Notes: a model not told the origin generated them from the sequence alone. DNA of 32,977 nt from an uncultured Oscillospiraceae bacterium (GCA_934646005.1 CAKUED010000026.1:1-32977), one strand, 5' to 3'; positions 17,826 to 26,714 are shown, counted from the first letter of the stretch. A program made the numbers and translations.

Positions 17826-19198
17826 AGGAATTGACGCTCAATCAGATCGCGCTGTGGTGCGGCGCGCCGACGGCGCAGGAATATAACAGCGTGCGCGTGA
17901 CCGGGGTCTGCTCCGACTCGCGCGAGGTGCGCGCAGGAGACCTCTTCATCGCGCTGCCGGGTGAACGCACCGACGGGCACGCATATGTTGCCAAAGCCGC
18001 CGAGGCGGGCGCCGCCGCGGCGCTGGTGACGCATAAGGTGGATGCGCCCATTTTGCAGCTCTGCGTTGCCGACACGCTGCGCGCTTATGGCGCGCTGGCG
18101 GCAAATTACCGCAAGCTGCTGCGCACGCGCGTGATCGGCATCACCGGCAGCGTGGGCAAAACCACCACGAAGGAAATGATGGCGTGCGCGCTGCAAGGGA
18201 CGTTCCGCACCGCCAAGAGCGAAGGCAACCACAATAACGACCTCGGTCTTCCGATGAGCATCATGGCGCTGGAGGAGGACGTGGAGGTCGCGGTGCTGGA
18301 AATGGGCATGAACCATTTCGGCGAGATGGCGTACCTCACGAGCGTTGCGCAGCCAAACATCGCCATCATCACGAACATCGGCACGATGCACATCGAGCAT
18401 CTGGGCAGCCGCGAGGGCATCCTGCGCGCGAAGCTGGAGATTTTGCAGGGCGTGCCGCGTGACGGCGTGGGCGTTTTTAACGGCGACGAGCCGCTTCTCT
18501 GGAACGTGCGCAGCGACGGCGGACACAAAAAATTCTACTACGGCATTGAAAACACGGCGTGCGACGTCATCGCCGAGGATATTGAAGAGCTGGAGGACGG
18601 GATGCGCTTCCGCGTGCGCGGGATGCGGCAGAGCTTTGAAATGTACATCCCGGCGGCGGGGCGGCACATGGTGTATAACGCGCTGGCGGTCATCACCACG
18701 GCGCTGCTGCTGGATGTGAAGCCCGAGGCGCTGCAGCGGCAGCTCGGGCAGTTCCATAACACCGGGATGCGGCAGAAGATTTATGAGCATAACGGCGTGA
18801 CCATCATCGAGGACTGCTACAACGCCGGCCCTGAGTCGATGCAGGCGGCGCTGAACGTGCTGGAAAACTACCGCGCCAAGGGGCGCAGGATCGCGGTGCT
18901 CGGCGATATGCTGGAGCTTGGAAACCGCAGCAGCGCGGAGCACTACCGCATCGGGCGCTTGGTGGCGCAGAAGGCGGATATGCTGTTTGTGTACGGTGAG
19001 CACTCGGTGCGCACGGTGACGGGCGCGATCACGGGCGGCATGAACCCCAAAAATACGGAGCATTTTGATACGCACGAGGATCTTGCGCGGATGCTCAAAA
19101 TGCGCGTGAGCGAGGGCGACGTGGTGCTCATCAAGGGCAGCCGCGGCATGAAGATGGAACGCGTGCTGGAGCTGTTTCTGAAGGACGAAAAGAAATAA
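17822..19198 (+). CDS. murF: UDP-MurNAc-tripeptide:D-Ala-D-Ala ligase
   Basis: This encodes a 458-residue Mur ligase that adds D-Ala-D-Ala to complete the cytoplasmic pentapeptide precursor. The ATP loop is 'GITGSVGKTTTKEMM'. 'EGNHNNDLGLPMSI' is the MurF-specific stretch after it, and 'MGMNHFGEM' and 'NIGTMHIEHLGSREGI' are further family strings. The C-terminal domain has 'IIEDCYNAGPESM'. It is translationally coupled to murE through the ATGA overlap and is followed by mraY 14 bases on. Confidence 0.96.
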   Translation: MKELTLNQIALWCGAPTAQEYNSVRVTGVCSDSREVRAGDLFIALPGERTDGHAYVAKAAEAGAAAALVTHKVDAPILQLCVADTLRAYGALAANYRKLLRTRVIGITGSVGKTTTKEMMACALQGTFRTAKSEGNHNNDLGLPMSIMALEEDVEVAVLEMGMNHFGEMAYLTSVAQPNIAIITNIGTMHIEHLGSREGILRAKLEILQGVPRDGVGVFNGDEPLLWNVRSDGGHKKFYYGIENTACDVIAEDIEELEDGMRFRVRGMRQSFEMYIPAAGRHMVYNALAVITTALLLDVKPEALQRQLGQFHNTGMRQKIYEHNGVTIIEDCYNAGPESMQAALNVLENYRAKGRRIAVLGDMLELGNRSSAEHYRIGRLVAQKADMLFVYGEHSVRTVTGAITGGMNPKNTEHFDTHEDLARMLKMRVSEGDVVLIKGSRGMKMERVLELFLKDEKK

Positions 19199-19212
19199 TC
19201 GGAGGAAGACCC

Positions 19213-20196
19213 ATGCAACTGTGCATCATCGCCGTCTGCGCGTTCGTGCTTTCGGCTATTTTCGGAAAACTGGTGATCCCCGCGCTGCGTGCGCTCAAGG
19301 CGGGGCAGTCGATCCGCGAGGTCGGACCGAGCTGGCATGAGGGCAAAAGCGGCACGCCGACCATGGGCGGCATCATGTTCATCCTCGCGGCGGCGCTGTG
19401 CACCGTGGCGGGCGGATGGCACGCCATGCGCGGCGGCTATTATACGCATCTGATCGTGCTCGCTTTCGCGGTGGTGTACGGTCTGATCGGCTTTCTGGAT
19501 GATTACTGCAAAGTAAAGCGCAAGCAGAACGAAGGGCTGACGGCGCTGCAAAAGCTCGTTTTGCAGCTTGCGGCGGCGGCGGCGTATCTGGCGCTGCTGC
19601 GCTATACGGGCAGCCTCACGTGCGACCTGTATATCCCGTTTTTCCAGGTGACGTTCCAGGTCAACTGGATCGTGTACATGATCTTTGCAATGTTCGTGCT
19701 GGTGGGCTGCGTGAACGCGGTGAACCTGACGGACGGGCTGGACGGGCTGGCGACGGGCGTGACGATGCCGGTGATGGCGTTTTTTGCGATCACGGCGTGG
19801 CTCTGGAAGCAGACGACGCTGGCAATTTTCCCGGCGGCGCTGTTCGGCGCGCTCGGCGGCTTCCTCATCTACAATTTCCACCCCGCCAAGGTCTTTATGG
19901 GCGACACCGGGTCTCTGTTCCTCGGCGGCGCGGTGTGCGGGCTTGCCTTTGCGCTGGATATGCCGCTGGTGCTGATCCTCGTGGGGCTGGTGTATTTGCT
20001 TGAGACGCTGTCGGTCATCCTGCAGGTGACGTATTTTAAGCTGACGCACGGCAAGCGCATTTTCAAAATGACGCCCATCCATCATCATTTTGAGCTGTGC
20101 GGCTGGAGCGAGGAGAAAATTTTCATCGTATTTGTGGGCATCACGATCGTGATGTGCGTGCTGGCGTATGTGGGCGTTTCGCCGCGCGCGATGTAG
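19213..20196 (+). CDS. mraY: Phospho-N-acetylmuramoyl-pentapeptide transferase
   Basis: This encodes a 327-residue multi-pass membrane enzyme that moves phospho-MurNAc-pentapeptide to undecaprenyl phosphate, forming lipid I. Signature strings are 'GTPTMGGIMF', 'GFLDDYCKVKRKQNEGL' (catalytic Asp pair), 'NAVNLTDGLDGLA', 'FMGDTGSLFLGG' and 'MTPIHHHFEL'. About ten hydrophobic segments are visible. CGGAGGA precedes the ATG. The next gene is ftsW after only 12 bases, with no murD between them. Confidence 0.96.
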   Translation: MQLCIIAVCAFVLSAIFGKLVIPALRALKAGQSIREVGPSWHEGKSGTPTMGGIMFILAAALCTVAGGWHAMRGGYYTHLIVLAFAVVYGLIGFLDDYCKVKRKQNEGLTALQKLVLQLAAAAAYLALLRYTGSLTCDLYIPFFQVTFQVNWIVYMIFAMFVLVGCVNAVNLTDGLDGLATGVTMPVMAFFAITAWLWKQTTLAIFPAALFGALGGFLIYNFHPAKVFMGDTGSLFLGGAVCGLAFALDMPLVLILVGLVYLLETLSVILQVTYFKLTHGKRIFKMTPIHHHFELCGWSEEKIFIVFVGITIVMCVLAYVGVSPRAM

Positions 20197-20208
20197 GAAG
20201 GATGTTTC

Positions 20209-21402
20209 ATGATGCAGCAAACGGTCTACCCGGACAGCCCCGCGCAGCAGCCGACGGGTGAGCGGCTGCCTGACCCGCAGGCGGGCAGGCGGCGCGTCAT
20301 TCTCGACGAGCGCGGGCTGCTGGACGTGCCGTTTCTGGTGCTGACGGTGCTGCTGGTGCTCATCGGCGTTTTGATGATGTTTTCCGCAAGCTACGCCCGC
20401 GCGTACTCCACCGAGGGCAAGGCGACGTATTACTTTGCCCGGCAGGCGGTGTTTGCCATCGTGGGCATCGGCATCATGCTGTTTTTCAGCACCTGGAACT
20501 ATCAGATCTGGCGCAGCGTCTCGTTTTTTATTCTGGCGGCGGCGATCGTATTCCTGCTGCTCGTGCCGCTCATCGGTATTGAAGAAAACGGCGCGAAGCG
20601 CTGGATCTATCTTGGCTTTACGAGCTTTCAGCCCTCGGAGGTCGCAAAGCTCGGCATCGTGCTCACGTTCGCGTCCATGATCTCCTATTACCGCGAGCGG
20701 ATGCAGTCGTTCCGCGAGGGCATTCTGCCGTTCGTAGTGATCCTGGCTGTTGTATGCGGGCTGCTGGTGTTAGAGCCGCACCTGTCCGCCATCATCATCA
20801 TCCTCGGCGTGAGCGCGGCGATGCTGTTTCTCGGCGGCGTCAAGCTGCGCTGGTTCGCGCTGGGGCTTGGCGTGGTGGGCGCATTCGTCGCCATCTACCT
20901 TGCGACAAAGGGCTACGCGGGCGACCGCATTCAGGCGTGGCTGCACCCGTTTGAGGACGAGTCGGACAGCGGCTACCAGATCGTCCAGTCGCTCTACGCC
21001 ATCGGCTCCGGCGGGCTGATGGGGCTGGGGCTGGGGCGCAGCCGGCAGAAGTATCTGTATCTGCCGGAGGAGCACAACGACTATATTTTTCCCATCGTGT
21101 GCGAGGAGCTGGGCTTTGTGGGCGCGATGGTGGTGCTGCTGCTGTTTTTGCTGCTGATCCTGCGCGGCTACTGGATCGCGCTGCACGCGCGCGACCGCTT
21201 TGGGATGCTGGTCGTGGGGGGACTCACGACGCTTTTGGCGCTTCAGGTGTTCCTCAACATCGGCGTTGTGACGAATCTGCTGCCCGCAACGGGTATTTCG
21301 CTGCCGTTCTTCTCGTACGGCGGTACGGCGCTGCTCATCCAGCTGTTTGAGATGGGCGTCATATTAAGTGTTTCGAGGCAGAACGACAATAAACTCATTT
21401 AA
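20209..21402 (+). CDS. ftsW: FtsW/SpoVE-family peptidoglycan polymerase
   Basis: This encodes a 397-residue SEDS-family membrane glycosyltransferase that polymerises lipid II at the septum together with a class B PBP, encoded upstream. Family strings are 'MFSASYARAY', 'GAKRWIYLGFTSFQPSEVAKLG', shown as two blocks around the 'QPSE' motif, 'YQIVQSLYAIGSGGLMGLGLG', also in two blocks, 'EEHNDYIFPIVCEELGF' and 'LPFFSYGGTALL'. A proline-rich cytoplasmic tail of about 40 residues precedes the first membrane segment. GGAAGGA at 20197-20203 supports the ATG at 20209. Whether it acts in vegetative division (FtsW) or cortex synthesis (SpoVE) cannot be told; a single copy in this cluster may do both. Confidence 0.93.
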   Translation: MMQQTVYPDSPAQQPTGERLPDPQAGRRRVILDERGLLDVPFLVLTVLLVLIGVLMMFSASYARAYSTEGKATYYFARQAVFAIVGIGIMLFFSTWNYQIWRSVSFFILAAAIVFLLLVPLIGIEENGAKRWIYLGFTSFQPSEVAKLGIVLTFASMISYYRERMQSFREGILPFVVILAVVCGLLVLEPHLSAIIIILGVSAAMLFLGGVKLRWFALGLGVVGAFVAIYLATKGYAGDRIQAWLHPFEDESDSGYQIVQSLYAIGSGGLMGLGLGRSRQKYLYLPEEHNDYIFPIVCEELGFVGAMVVLLLFLLLILRGYWIALHARDRFGMLVVGGLTTLLALQVFLNIGVVTNLLPATGISLPFFSYGGTALLIQLFEMGVILSVSRQNDNKLI

Positions 21403-21427
21403 GACTAATTTCGTGGAGGATTTCAGG

Positions 21428-22558
21428 ATGAACGTCATCTTCACCTGCGGCGGCACGGGCGGGCATATCTATCCGGCGATCGCCGTGGCGAAGCTGCTGC
21501 GCAGCCGGAAGCCGGACTGCAGCATCCTGTTTATCGGCGCGGAGGACGGCATGGAGACAAAGCTCGTCCCGCGCGAGGGCTTCCGCCTGGAGACCCTGAA
21601 GATCTCCAACTATCAGCGAAAGCTCACCCCCGCCGCCATGTGGCACAACGTCACGACGCTGCTGCATATGCGCGCGTCGCTGCGCCGGGCGGGGCGGCTC
21701 ATCGACGAATTTCAGCCCGACGTCATCGTGGGCACGGGCGGCTATGCGAGCTTCCCGGCGCTCAAAATGGGCGCGCGGAAGAATATCCCCACGGCGGTGC
21801 ATGAATCGAACGCCGTGCCGGGGCTCACGACGCGCATGGTCGAGCGCAGCGCGCAGGCGATCCTGGTGAGCTTTGAGGAGAGTCGCGCACAGTATTCCGC
21901 GCCGGAGCGCGTGCGCGTGGTGGGCACGCCCGTGCGGGAGGAGTTTTTGTACACCGACCGCGCAAAGGCGCGCCGCGCACTGGGCATCGACGACGACAAG
22001 CCCCTCATCGTTTCGTACTGGGGCAGTTTAGGTGCGCGCGAAATGAACAAAAAGATCGCGCAGTTTTTTGCCTGCGAGGTTCAGGACGGTCTGCCGTTCC
22101 GGCACATCCACGCCTGCGGCTCGTTCGGTTGGCGCTGGATGCCGGAGTATGTGAAGGAGCAGGGCGTGGAGCTGGCGGGGCAGGATAAGATCGAGCTGCG
22201 CGAATTTATCTACGATATGCCGCAGGTCATGGCGGCGGCAGATTTAGTGATCTGCCGCGCGGGCGCGGCGACGATCGCGGAGGTGGCGGCATCGGGCACG
22301 CCGTGCATCATGGTCCCGTCGCCGAACGTGACGGACAATCATCAGGAAAAAAACGCCCGGGTGTTGGAAGCACGCGGCGCGGCAGCGGTCCTGCGCGAGG
22401 CGCAGTGCAGCGGGCAGGTGCTGTATGACACGGCAAAGTCGATTTTAAGTGACCCGGAGCGCCGGCACGCGATGGCGATGGCGGCGGCGCAGATGGCGGT
22501 GGTCGATTCCGCCGAGCAAATTTACGAAACGGTGCTGGAACTGACGCAGACACGGTAA
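21428..22558 (+). CDS. murG: UDP-GlcNAc:lipid I N-acetylglucosaminyltransferase
   Basis: This encodes a 376-residue GT28-family glycosyltransferase that adds GlcNAc to lipid I to make lipid II at the inner membrane face. The N-terminal 'TCGGTGGHIYPAIAVA' is the glycine-rich lipid-acceptor loop. 'GTGGYASFPAL' is next, then 'HESNAVPGLTTRM'. In the C-terminal domain 'VICRAGAATIAEVAASGTP' binds the UDP-sugar donor, followed by 'DNHQEKNARVL'. The ATG at 21428 has GGAGG 8 bases upstream. The longer frame from 21368 runs through ftsW and is not used. Confidence 0.95.
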   Translation: MNVIFTCGGTGGHIYPAIAVAKLLRSRKPDCSILFIGAEDGMETKLVPREGFRLETLKISNYQRKLTPAAMWHNVTTLLHMRASLRRAGRLIDEFQPDVIVGTGGYASFPALKMGARKNIPTAVHESNAVPGLTTRMVERSAQAILVSFEESRAQYSAPERVRVVGTPVREEFLYTDRAKARRALGIDDDKPLIVSYWGSLGAREMNKKIAQFFACEVQDGLPFRHIHACGSFGWRWMPEYVKEQGVELAGQDKIELREFIYDMPQVMAAADLVICRAGAATIAEVAASGTPCIMVPSPNVTDNHQEKNARVLEARGAAAVLREAQCSGQVLYDTAKSILSDPERRHAMAMAAAQMAVVDSAEQIYETVLELTQTR

Positions 22559-22611
22559 TTTTGTCCTTCGCATAGGATGGGGAAAATCCCAGATCATGCG
22601 GAGGAATGACT

Positions 22612-23892
22612 ATGCAGATCCTGTCCGTGCGCGGCGGAGCGCCGCTGCGGGGAAGCATCCCGGTCAGCGGCGCGAAAAACAGCGTGCTGCCGATCCTGGC
22701 CGCGTGCGCCATATGCCGCGGCGTGAGCGTATTACATAACTGCCCGGACATCAGCGATGTGGGTGATACTCTGGAAATGCTGCGCTGCCTCGGCTGCCGT
22801 GCCGAACGGCGCGGCGGGTCGCTGATCGTGGACGCGCGGACGCTTTGCGGCTGGCAAGTCCCGGCGCAGTATGCCGGACGGCTGCGGTCGTCCGTTTTGT
22901 TTCTCGGCGCGCTGCTGGCGCGCATGGGGCGCGCGCGCATCGCGCTGCCGGGCGGCTGCCCGCTGGGAAAGCGCCCGATCGACCTGCACATCCTCGCCCT
23001 GCAAACGCTGGGCGCGCAGGTGGCGGTGGGGCGGCACTTTGCCGAGTGCCGCGCGGAAACGCTTACCGGCGGGCGCATCCGTCTGCCGTTTGCCAGCGTC
23101 GGCGCGACGGAAAACGCCATTCTGGCGGCGGTGGGGTGCGATGGCGAGACGGTGATCGAAAACGCCGCGCGCGAGCCGGAGATCGGCGATCTTGTGCGGT
23201 TTTTACGCGCCGCCGGAGCGCAGATTGAGCAAAACGGCGGCGAAATTCACATTCAGGGCGGCGCGCCGCTGCACGGCGCGACGTTCACCATCCTGCCCGA
23301 CCGCATCGAAACGGCGACGTATCTGTGCGCCGCGGCGGCGTGCGGCGGCGATGTGACGCTGCGGCGGACCGATGGGCGGACGCTTGAGCCGGTTTTGGAC
23401 GTTTTGCGGGCGAGCGGGTGCGAGGTCGCGCAGAGCGGCGACACGCTGCGGCTTTGCGGCGACGGCAGTCTCCGTGCGCCCGGCGCGATCGAGACCGCAC
23501 CCTATCCCGGCTTTCCGACCGACGCGCAGGCGATCGTCATGGCGGCGCTGCTGCGCGCGCGGGGACGGACGGAGTTTACGGAGACGATCTTTGAAAACCG
23601 CTTCCGCCACATCGCCGAGCTGCGCAAATTCGGCGCGGCGGTCACATTTTCGGGGCGGCAGGCGTGGCTGGACGGCGTTTCGGCGCTGCACGGCGCAAGC
23701 GTGCGCGCGGAGGATCTGCGCGGCGGCGCGGCGCTGGTCATCGCGGCGCTGAGTGCGCACGGCGCGTCGCAGATCGCGGGAGTAAAGCACATCCTGCGTG
23801 GGTATGATAATCTGGCGGGAAAGCTGCAAATTCTGGGCGGCGACATAAAATATGTGGAAATCCCCGGCGAAATGATGTATAATACTCAATAA
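22612..23892 (+). CDS. murA: UDP-GlcNAc 1-carboxyvinyltransferase
   Basis: This encodes a 426-residue enzyme that transfers enolpyruvate from PEP to UDP-GlcNAc, the first committed step of peptidoglycan synthesis and the target of fosfomycin. Motifs are 'LRGSIPVSGAKNSVLPILAA' near the start, 'LPGGCPLGKRPIDLH' with the catalytic Cys (C116; fosfomycin-sensitive Cys type), and 'TAPYPGFPTDAQA' and 'ENRFRHIAELRKFGA' in the second half. Two ATGs compete: GGAGG at 22600-22604 is 7 bases before the ATG at 22612 but touches the one at 22606, so I use 22612. It sits between murG and ftsQ, a common clostridial order. Confidence 0.95.
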   Translation: MQILSVRGGAPLRGSIPVSGAKNSVLPILAACAICRGVSVLHNCPDISDVGDTLEMLRCLGCRAERRGGSLIVDARTLCGWQVPAQYAGRLRSSVLFLGALLARMGRARIALPGGCPLGKRPIDLHILALQTLGAQVAVGRHFAECRAETLTGGRIRLPFASVGATENAILAAVGCDGETVIENAAREPEIGDLVRFLRAAGAQIEQNGGEIHIQGGAPLHGATFTILPDRIETATYLCAAAACGGDVTLRRTDGRTLEPVLDVLRASGCEVAQSGDTLRLCGDGSLRAPGAIETAPYPGFPTDAQAIVMAALLRARGRTEFTETIFENRFRHIAELRKFGAAVTFSGRQAWLDGVSALHGASVRAEDLRGGAALVIAALSAHGASQIAGVKHILRGYDNLAGKLQILGGDIKYVEIPGEMMYNTQ

Positions 23893-23949
23893 GTTTCCGC
23901 AAGCGCGCGTGCTCTTGTCAACTGACGCTTACAAAGGAGAAGCAGACAT

Positions 23950-24987
23950 ATGGCGCAGCCAAAACGCAAAACTGAATCGCGGCGTGCCGCCAGACGGCAG
24001 GCTGGGCGGCGCGTGCCGGTGAGCAACGTCGCCGGGCGGCTGGTCATCATGCTGGCGCTCGTGGCGGCGGTGGTGTTCGGCGTGGCGGTCTTTTTCAAGG
24101 TCAGCCGCGTGGAGGTGCAGGGCAACAGCCTGTACTCCGCCGAGCAGGTCGTGCAGGCGTCGGGCATCGAGGTTGGCGACAATCTGCTCACGCTCAACAA
24201 GGCGACCGTGGCGGGCAATATCATCACGCAGCTTCCGTATGTGGAAAAGGTCAGCGTGGGCAGAAGTATGCCGGACGCGGTGATTTTAGAGGTACAGGAG
24301 AGCACGGCGCGCTTTGCGGTGATGAGCGATACGAACGTCATCTGGCTCATCAACAGCAGCGGCAAGGCGCTCGAGCGCTATGACGGTCTGACGGACATCA
24401 CGGCGGCGCAAACGCCGACGGACGAAACGCCGGTCGAGACACCGGCGGAGGAAGCGGCGGTGGAAGCACCCGCCGAGGAAACGCCCGCCGATACCGCTCA
24501 GCCGGAAGAGACTGCGGCAGACGCTCCGGCGGATGCGACCCCGGCAGATGCTCCGGCGGACACGGCGGCGGACGGTGCGGACACCGACCCGGTGCGGACC
24601 GCGACGCGCGAGACCGGCGACGCGGCAAGTCCCCTCGCGCAGACGGGCGTGCCGTATATCCTCGGCGTGACGGTGCAGAACCCGACTGCCGGGACGCAGG
24701 TGACGGCGGTGAACCAGCAGGCGCTCGACGCGGCGCTGGCGGTGCTGGCGGAATTTGACGGGACGGGGCTTCTGGGGCACGTCGCGTCGATCAACGTGGA
24801 AAAGGATTACAACATCGTCGTCTGGTACGACGATCAATATGAAATTCAGCTCGGCGGCACGGAAAAGCTGGACTACAAGGTGCAGTACCTGCTGGCGATT
24901 TTGGAGCAGCTCAGTGAGTATCAGGCGGGTACGATCGACCTGACGCTCACGGGCGATGATGTGGCGCGCTTCCATCCGCGCGCGTAG
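23950..24987 (+). CDS. ftsQ: Cell division protein FtsQ/DivIB with low-complexity insert
   Basis: This encodes a 345-residue bitopic divisome protein. A basic cytoplasmic tail ('PKRKTESRRAARRQAGRR') is followed by one membrane segment (about residues 30-50) and a POTRA domain ('VSRVEVQGNSLYSAEQVVQA', through about 118). The beta domain starts ('VIWLINSSGKALER'), is interrupted by an 80-residue stretch made mostly of Ala, Pro, Glu, Asp and Thr (about 152-232, with 'PAEETPADTAQPEETAA'), then resumes ('VPYILGVTV', 'VASINVEKDYNIVVWYDD'). The insert is unusual for the family. AAGGAG precedes the ATG at 23950. Confidence 0.88.
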   Translation: MAQPKRKTESRRAARRQAGRRVPVSNVAGRLVIMLALVAAVVFGVAVFFKVSRVEVQGNSLYSAEQVVQASGIEVGDNLLTLNKATVAGNIITQLPYVEKVSVGRSMPDAVILEVQESTARFAVMSDTNVIWLINSSGKALERYDGLTDITAAQTPTDETPVETPAEEAAVEAPAEETPADTAQPEETAADAPADATPADAPADTAADGADTDPVRTATRETGDAASPLAQTGVPYILGVTVQNPTAGTQVTAVNQQALDAALAVLAEFDGTGLLGHVASINVEKDYNIVVWYDDQYEIQLGGTEKLDYKVQYLLAILEQLSEYQAGTIDLTLTGDDVARFHPRA

Positions 24988-25044
24988 CTTTGCGGCGGAA
25001 CTGGCATAAAAAGAAAGAATTTCCGCGATATTTGCACAATCCTA

Positions 25045-25073
25045 TTGACCGCGGGCGCATTTCAGTATAAAAT
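25045..25073 (+). promoter_or_regulatory. Promoter for ftsZ
   Basis: TTGACC (25045-25050), 17 bases, then TAAAAT (25068-25073). It lies in the 151-base gap between ftsQ and ftsZ, so ftsZ can be transcribed apart from the long operon. Confidence 0.75.
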
Positions 25074-25138
25074 ATATGAAATACTATGCAGAGAAGTGCG
25101 CGCTGCGACCGAAGAGCGCTTACATAGGAGGAAGTTAC

Positions 25139-26215
25139 ATGGCTGATTTTGCAGAAAAGGTCGTATCCATTAAGGTGATCGGCGTTGGCGGCGCCGGCAA
25201 TAACGTTATCAACCGTATGATCGCGTCCGGCATTCAGGGCGTGGATTTCATCGCCGTCAATACGGACAAGCAGGACCTCAACAAGTCCAAGTGCAAGAAC
25301 AAAATTCAGATCGGCGAAAAGCTGACCGGCGGTATGGGCGCAGGCTCGAAGCCGGAGATCGGCGAAAAGTCCGCCGAGGAATCGAAAAACTCCATCTCCG
25401 AGGTCCTCGAGGGCACGGACATGGTGTTCATCACCGCCGGTATGGGCGGCGGCACGGGCACGGGCGCAGCGCCCATCATCGCGCAGCTCGCGCATGACAA
25501 GGGCATCCTGACCGTGGGCGTCGTGACCAAGCCCTTCCGCTTTGAGGGCGCGAACCGTATGCGTCAGGCGGAAATGGGCATCAAGAATCTTGAGGGCAAG
25601 GTCGATTCGCTCATCATCATCCCGAATGACCGGCTGAAATTCGTCACTGACCAGAAGATCACCTTTGCCAATGCCTTCGGCATTGCCGACGATGTGCTCA
25701 AGCAGGCGGTCAAGTCCATCTCCGAGCTGGTCGGCTACTCTGAGAACGTCATCATCAACCTCGATTTTGCCGATGTGTCCGCCATCATGAAGGACGCCGG
25801 TCACGCACACATGGGCGTGGGCGCGGCGACCGGGCGCGACAAGGCAGAGCAGGCGGCGATGGCGGCTGTGTCCAGCCCGCTGCTGGAAACGTCCATCAAC
25901 GGTGCGAGCGGCGTGCTCATCAACGTCACCGGCTCGAGCGAGCTGGGTCTGGACGATGTGGAGACCGCGGCGAACATCGTCATGGAAGCCGTCAACCCCG
26001 AGGCAAACATCATCTTCGGCGCGGCGTTCGACGATTCGTTTGACGACGAAATGCGCGTGACGGTCATCGCCACCGGCTTTGAGGACACCAAGAAGCCCGC
26101 GCAGCCCGCCAACCGCATCGGCGCGTACACGGCAGCAGGCGAAAAGGCAAAGCCCGTGGTCAATGAGGACATTGACGACATTGACGAGATCTTCAAGATC
26201 TTTAATAAGGACTGA
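25139..26215 (+). CDS. ftsZ: Cell division GTPase FtsZ
   Basis: This encodes a 358-residue tubulin-like GTPase that forms the Z ring. 'KVIGVGGAGNNVINRM' begins the nucleotide-binding core, 'AGMGGGTGTGAAPIIA' is the tubulin signature loop, and 'NLDFADVSAIMKDAGHAHMG' contains the T7 catalytic loop. The core is followed by only about 30-35 linker residues. The tail ends 'DIDDIDEIFKIFNKD', not the usual DxPxFLR-like peptide that binds FtsA, ZipA or SepF. AGGAGG precedes the ATG at 25139; a longer frame from 25076 is not supported. No ftsA is seen next to it. Confidence 0.96.
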   Translation: MADFAEKVVSIKVIGVGGAGNNVINRMIASGIQGVDFIAVNTDKQDLNKSKCKNKIQIGEKLTGGMGAGSKPEIGEKSAEESKNSISEVLEGTDMVFITAGMGGGTGTGAAPIIAQLAHDKGILTVGVVTKPFRFEGANRMRQAEMGIKNLEGKVDSLIIIPNDRLKFVTDQKITFANAFGIADDVLKQAVKSISELVGYSENVIINLDFADVSAIMKDAGHAHMGVGAATGRDKAEQAAMAAVSSPLLETSINGASGVLINVTGSSELGLDDVETAANIVMEAVNPEANIIFGAAFDDSFDDEMRVTVIATGFEDTKKPAQPANRIGAYTAAGEKAKPVVNEDIDDIDEIFKIFNKD

Positions 26216-26220
26216 GTATA

Positions 26221-26251
26221 AAATCCCGCCCTGCCAAGGGCGGGATTTTTT
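26221..26251 (+). terminator. Terminator after ftsZ
   Basis: CCCGCCCT (26225-26232) pairs with AGGGCGGG (26237-26244), extended by AAAT/ATTT, and a run of T follows. It closes the dcw cluster. Confidence 0.93.
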
Positions 26252-26268
26252 GCGCTTCCAGTCGTGCC

Positions 26269-26689
26269 GTAGGGGCGGGGCCCTGCCCCGCCCGGCAGGA
26301 TGCAAAAACAAATTTGCACAACAAACGGCGACCACGCAAAACGTCCGTAGGGGTCGATGCCCACATCGACCCGGCAATGTGCAATTACAAAATTGCACGA
26401 TGTTCGGCGAAAACGTAAAACGTTCTGTAGGGGCGGACGCCTCTGTCCGCCCGTGGGGCAATCGCGGGTTTGCCGTAACGTACCGTAAAAACGGACGTGC
26501 CTCATGCGGGTCGATGTGGGCATCGACCCCTACAAACATTTTACGGATTCGCCGGGGCGCGTCCATATTTGCAGGTACGTCCTGCCGGGCGGACAGAGGC
26601 GTCCGCCCCTACGGGTGCGTACCGTTTCGCATTGGTGCATCCAAATTTATGACGGCGTACCGCGCGGGCGGGGCAAGCCCCGCCCCTAC
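26269..26689. repeat. Mosaic array of six GTAGGGG...CCCG modules in two orientations
   Basis: Six 25-27-base modules share the ends GTAGGGG and CCCG around a self-complementary middle. Forward copies are at 26269-26294, 26347-26373 and 26427-26453; inverted copies are at 26507-26533, 26586-26612 and 26665-26689. Middles come in three kinds (GCGGGGC, TCGATGCCCACATCGA, CGGACGCCTCTGTCCG), each present once per orientation, in order A-B-C then B'-C'-A'. Steps within each orientation are 77-80 bases, and the spacers between modules are themselves related (TGCAA...TTGCA, CGGCGA, AAAACGT). No gene is seen. Such modules look like an interspersed intergenic repeat family. Confidence 0.85.
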
Positions 26690-26714
26690 GTTACGACTAA
26701 GTGTGGGAGATGGC

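Noticed and set aside
22606..22611. ATG at 22606 as the murA start
   Set aside because: It touches the GGAGG ribosome binding site; the ATG at 22612 is at proper spacing.
26269..26689. Repeats of 25-27 bases at regular spacing, CRISPR-like at first sight
   Set aside because: Orientation flips halfway, the repeat middles differ, the spacers are about 52 bases and related to one another, and there are no cas genes nearby.
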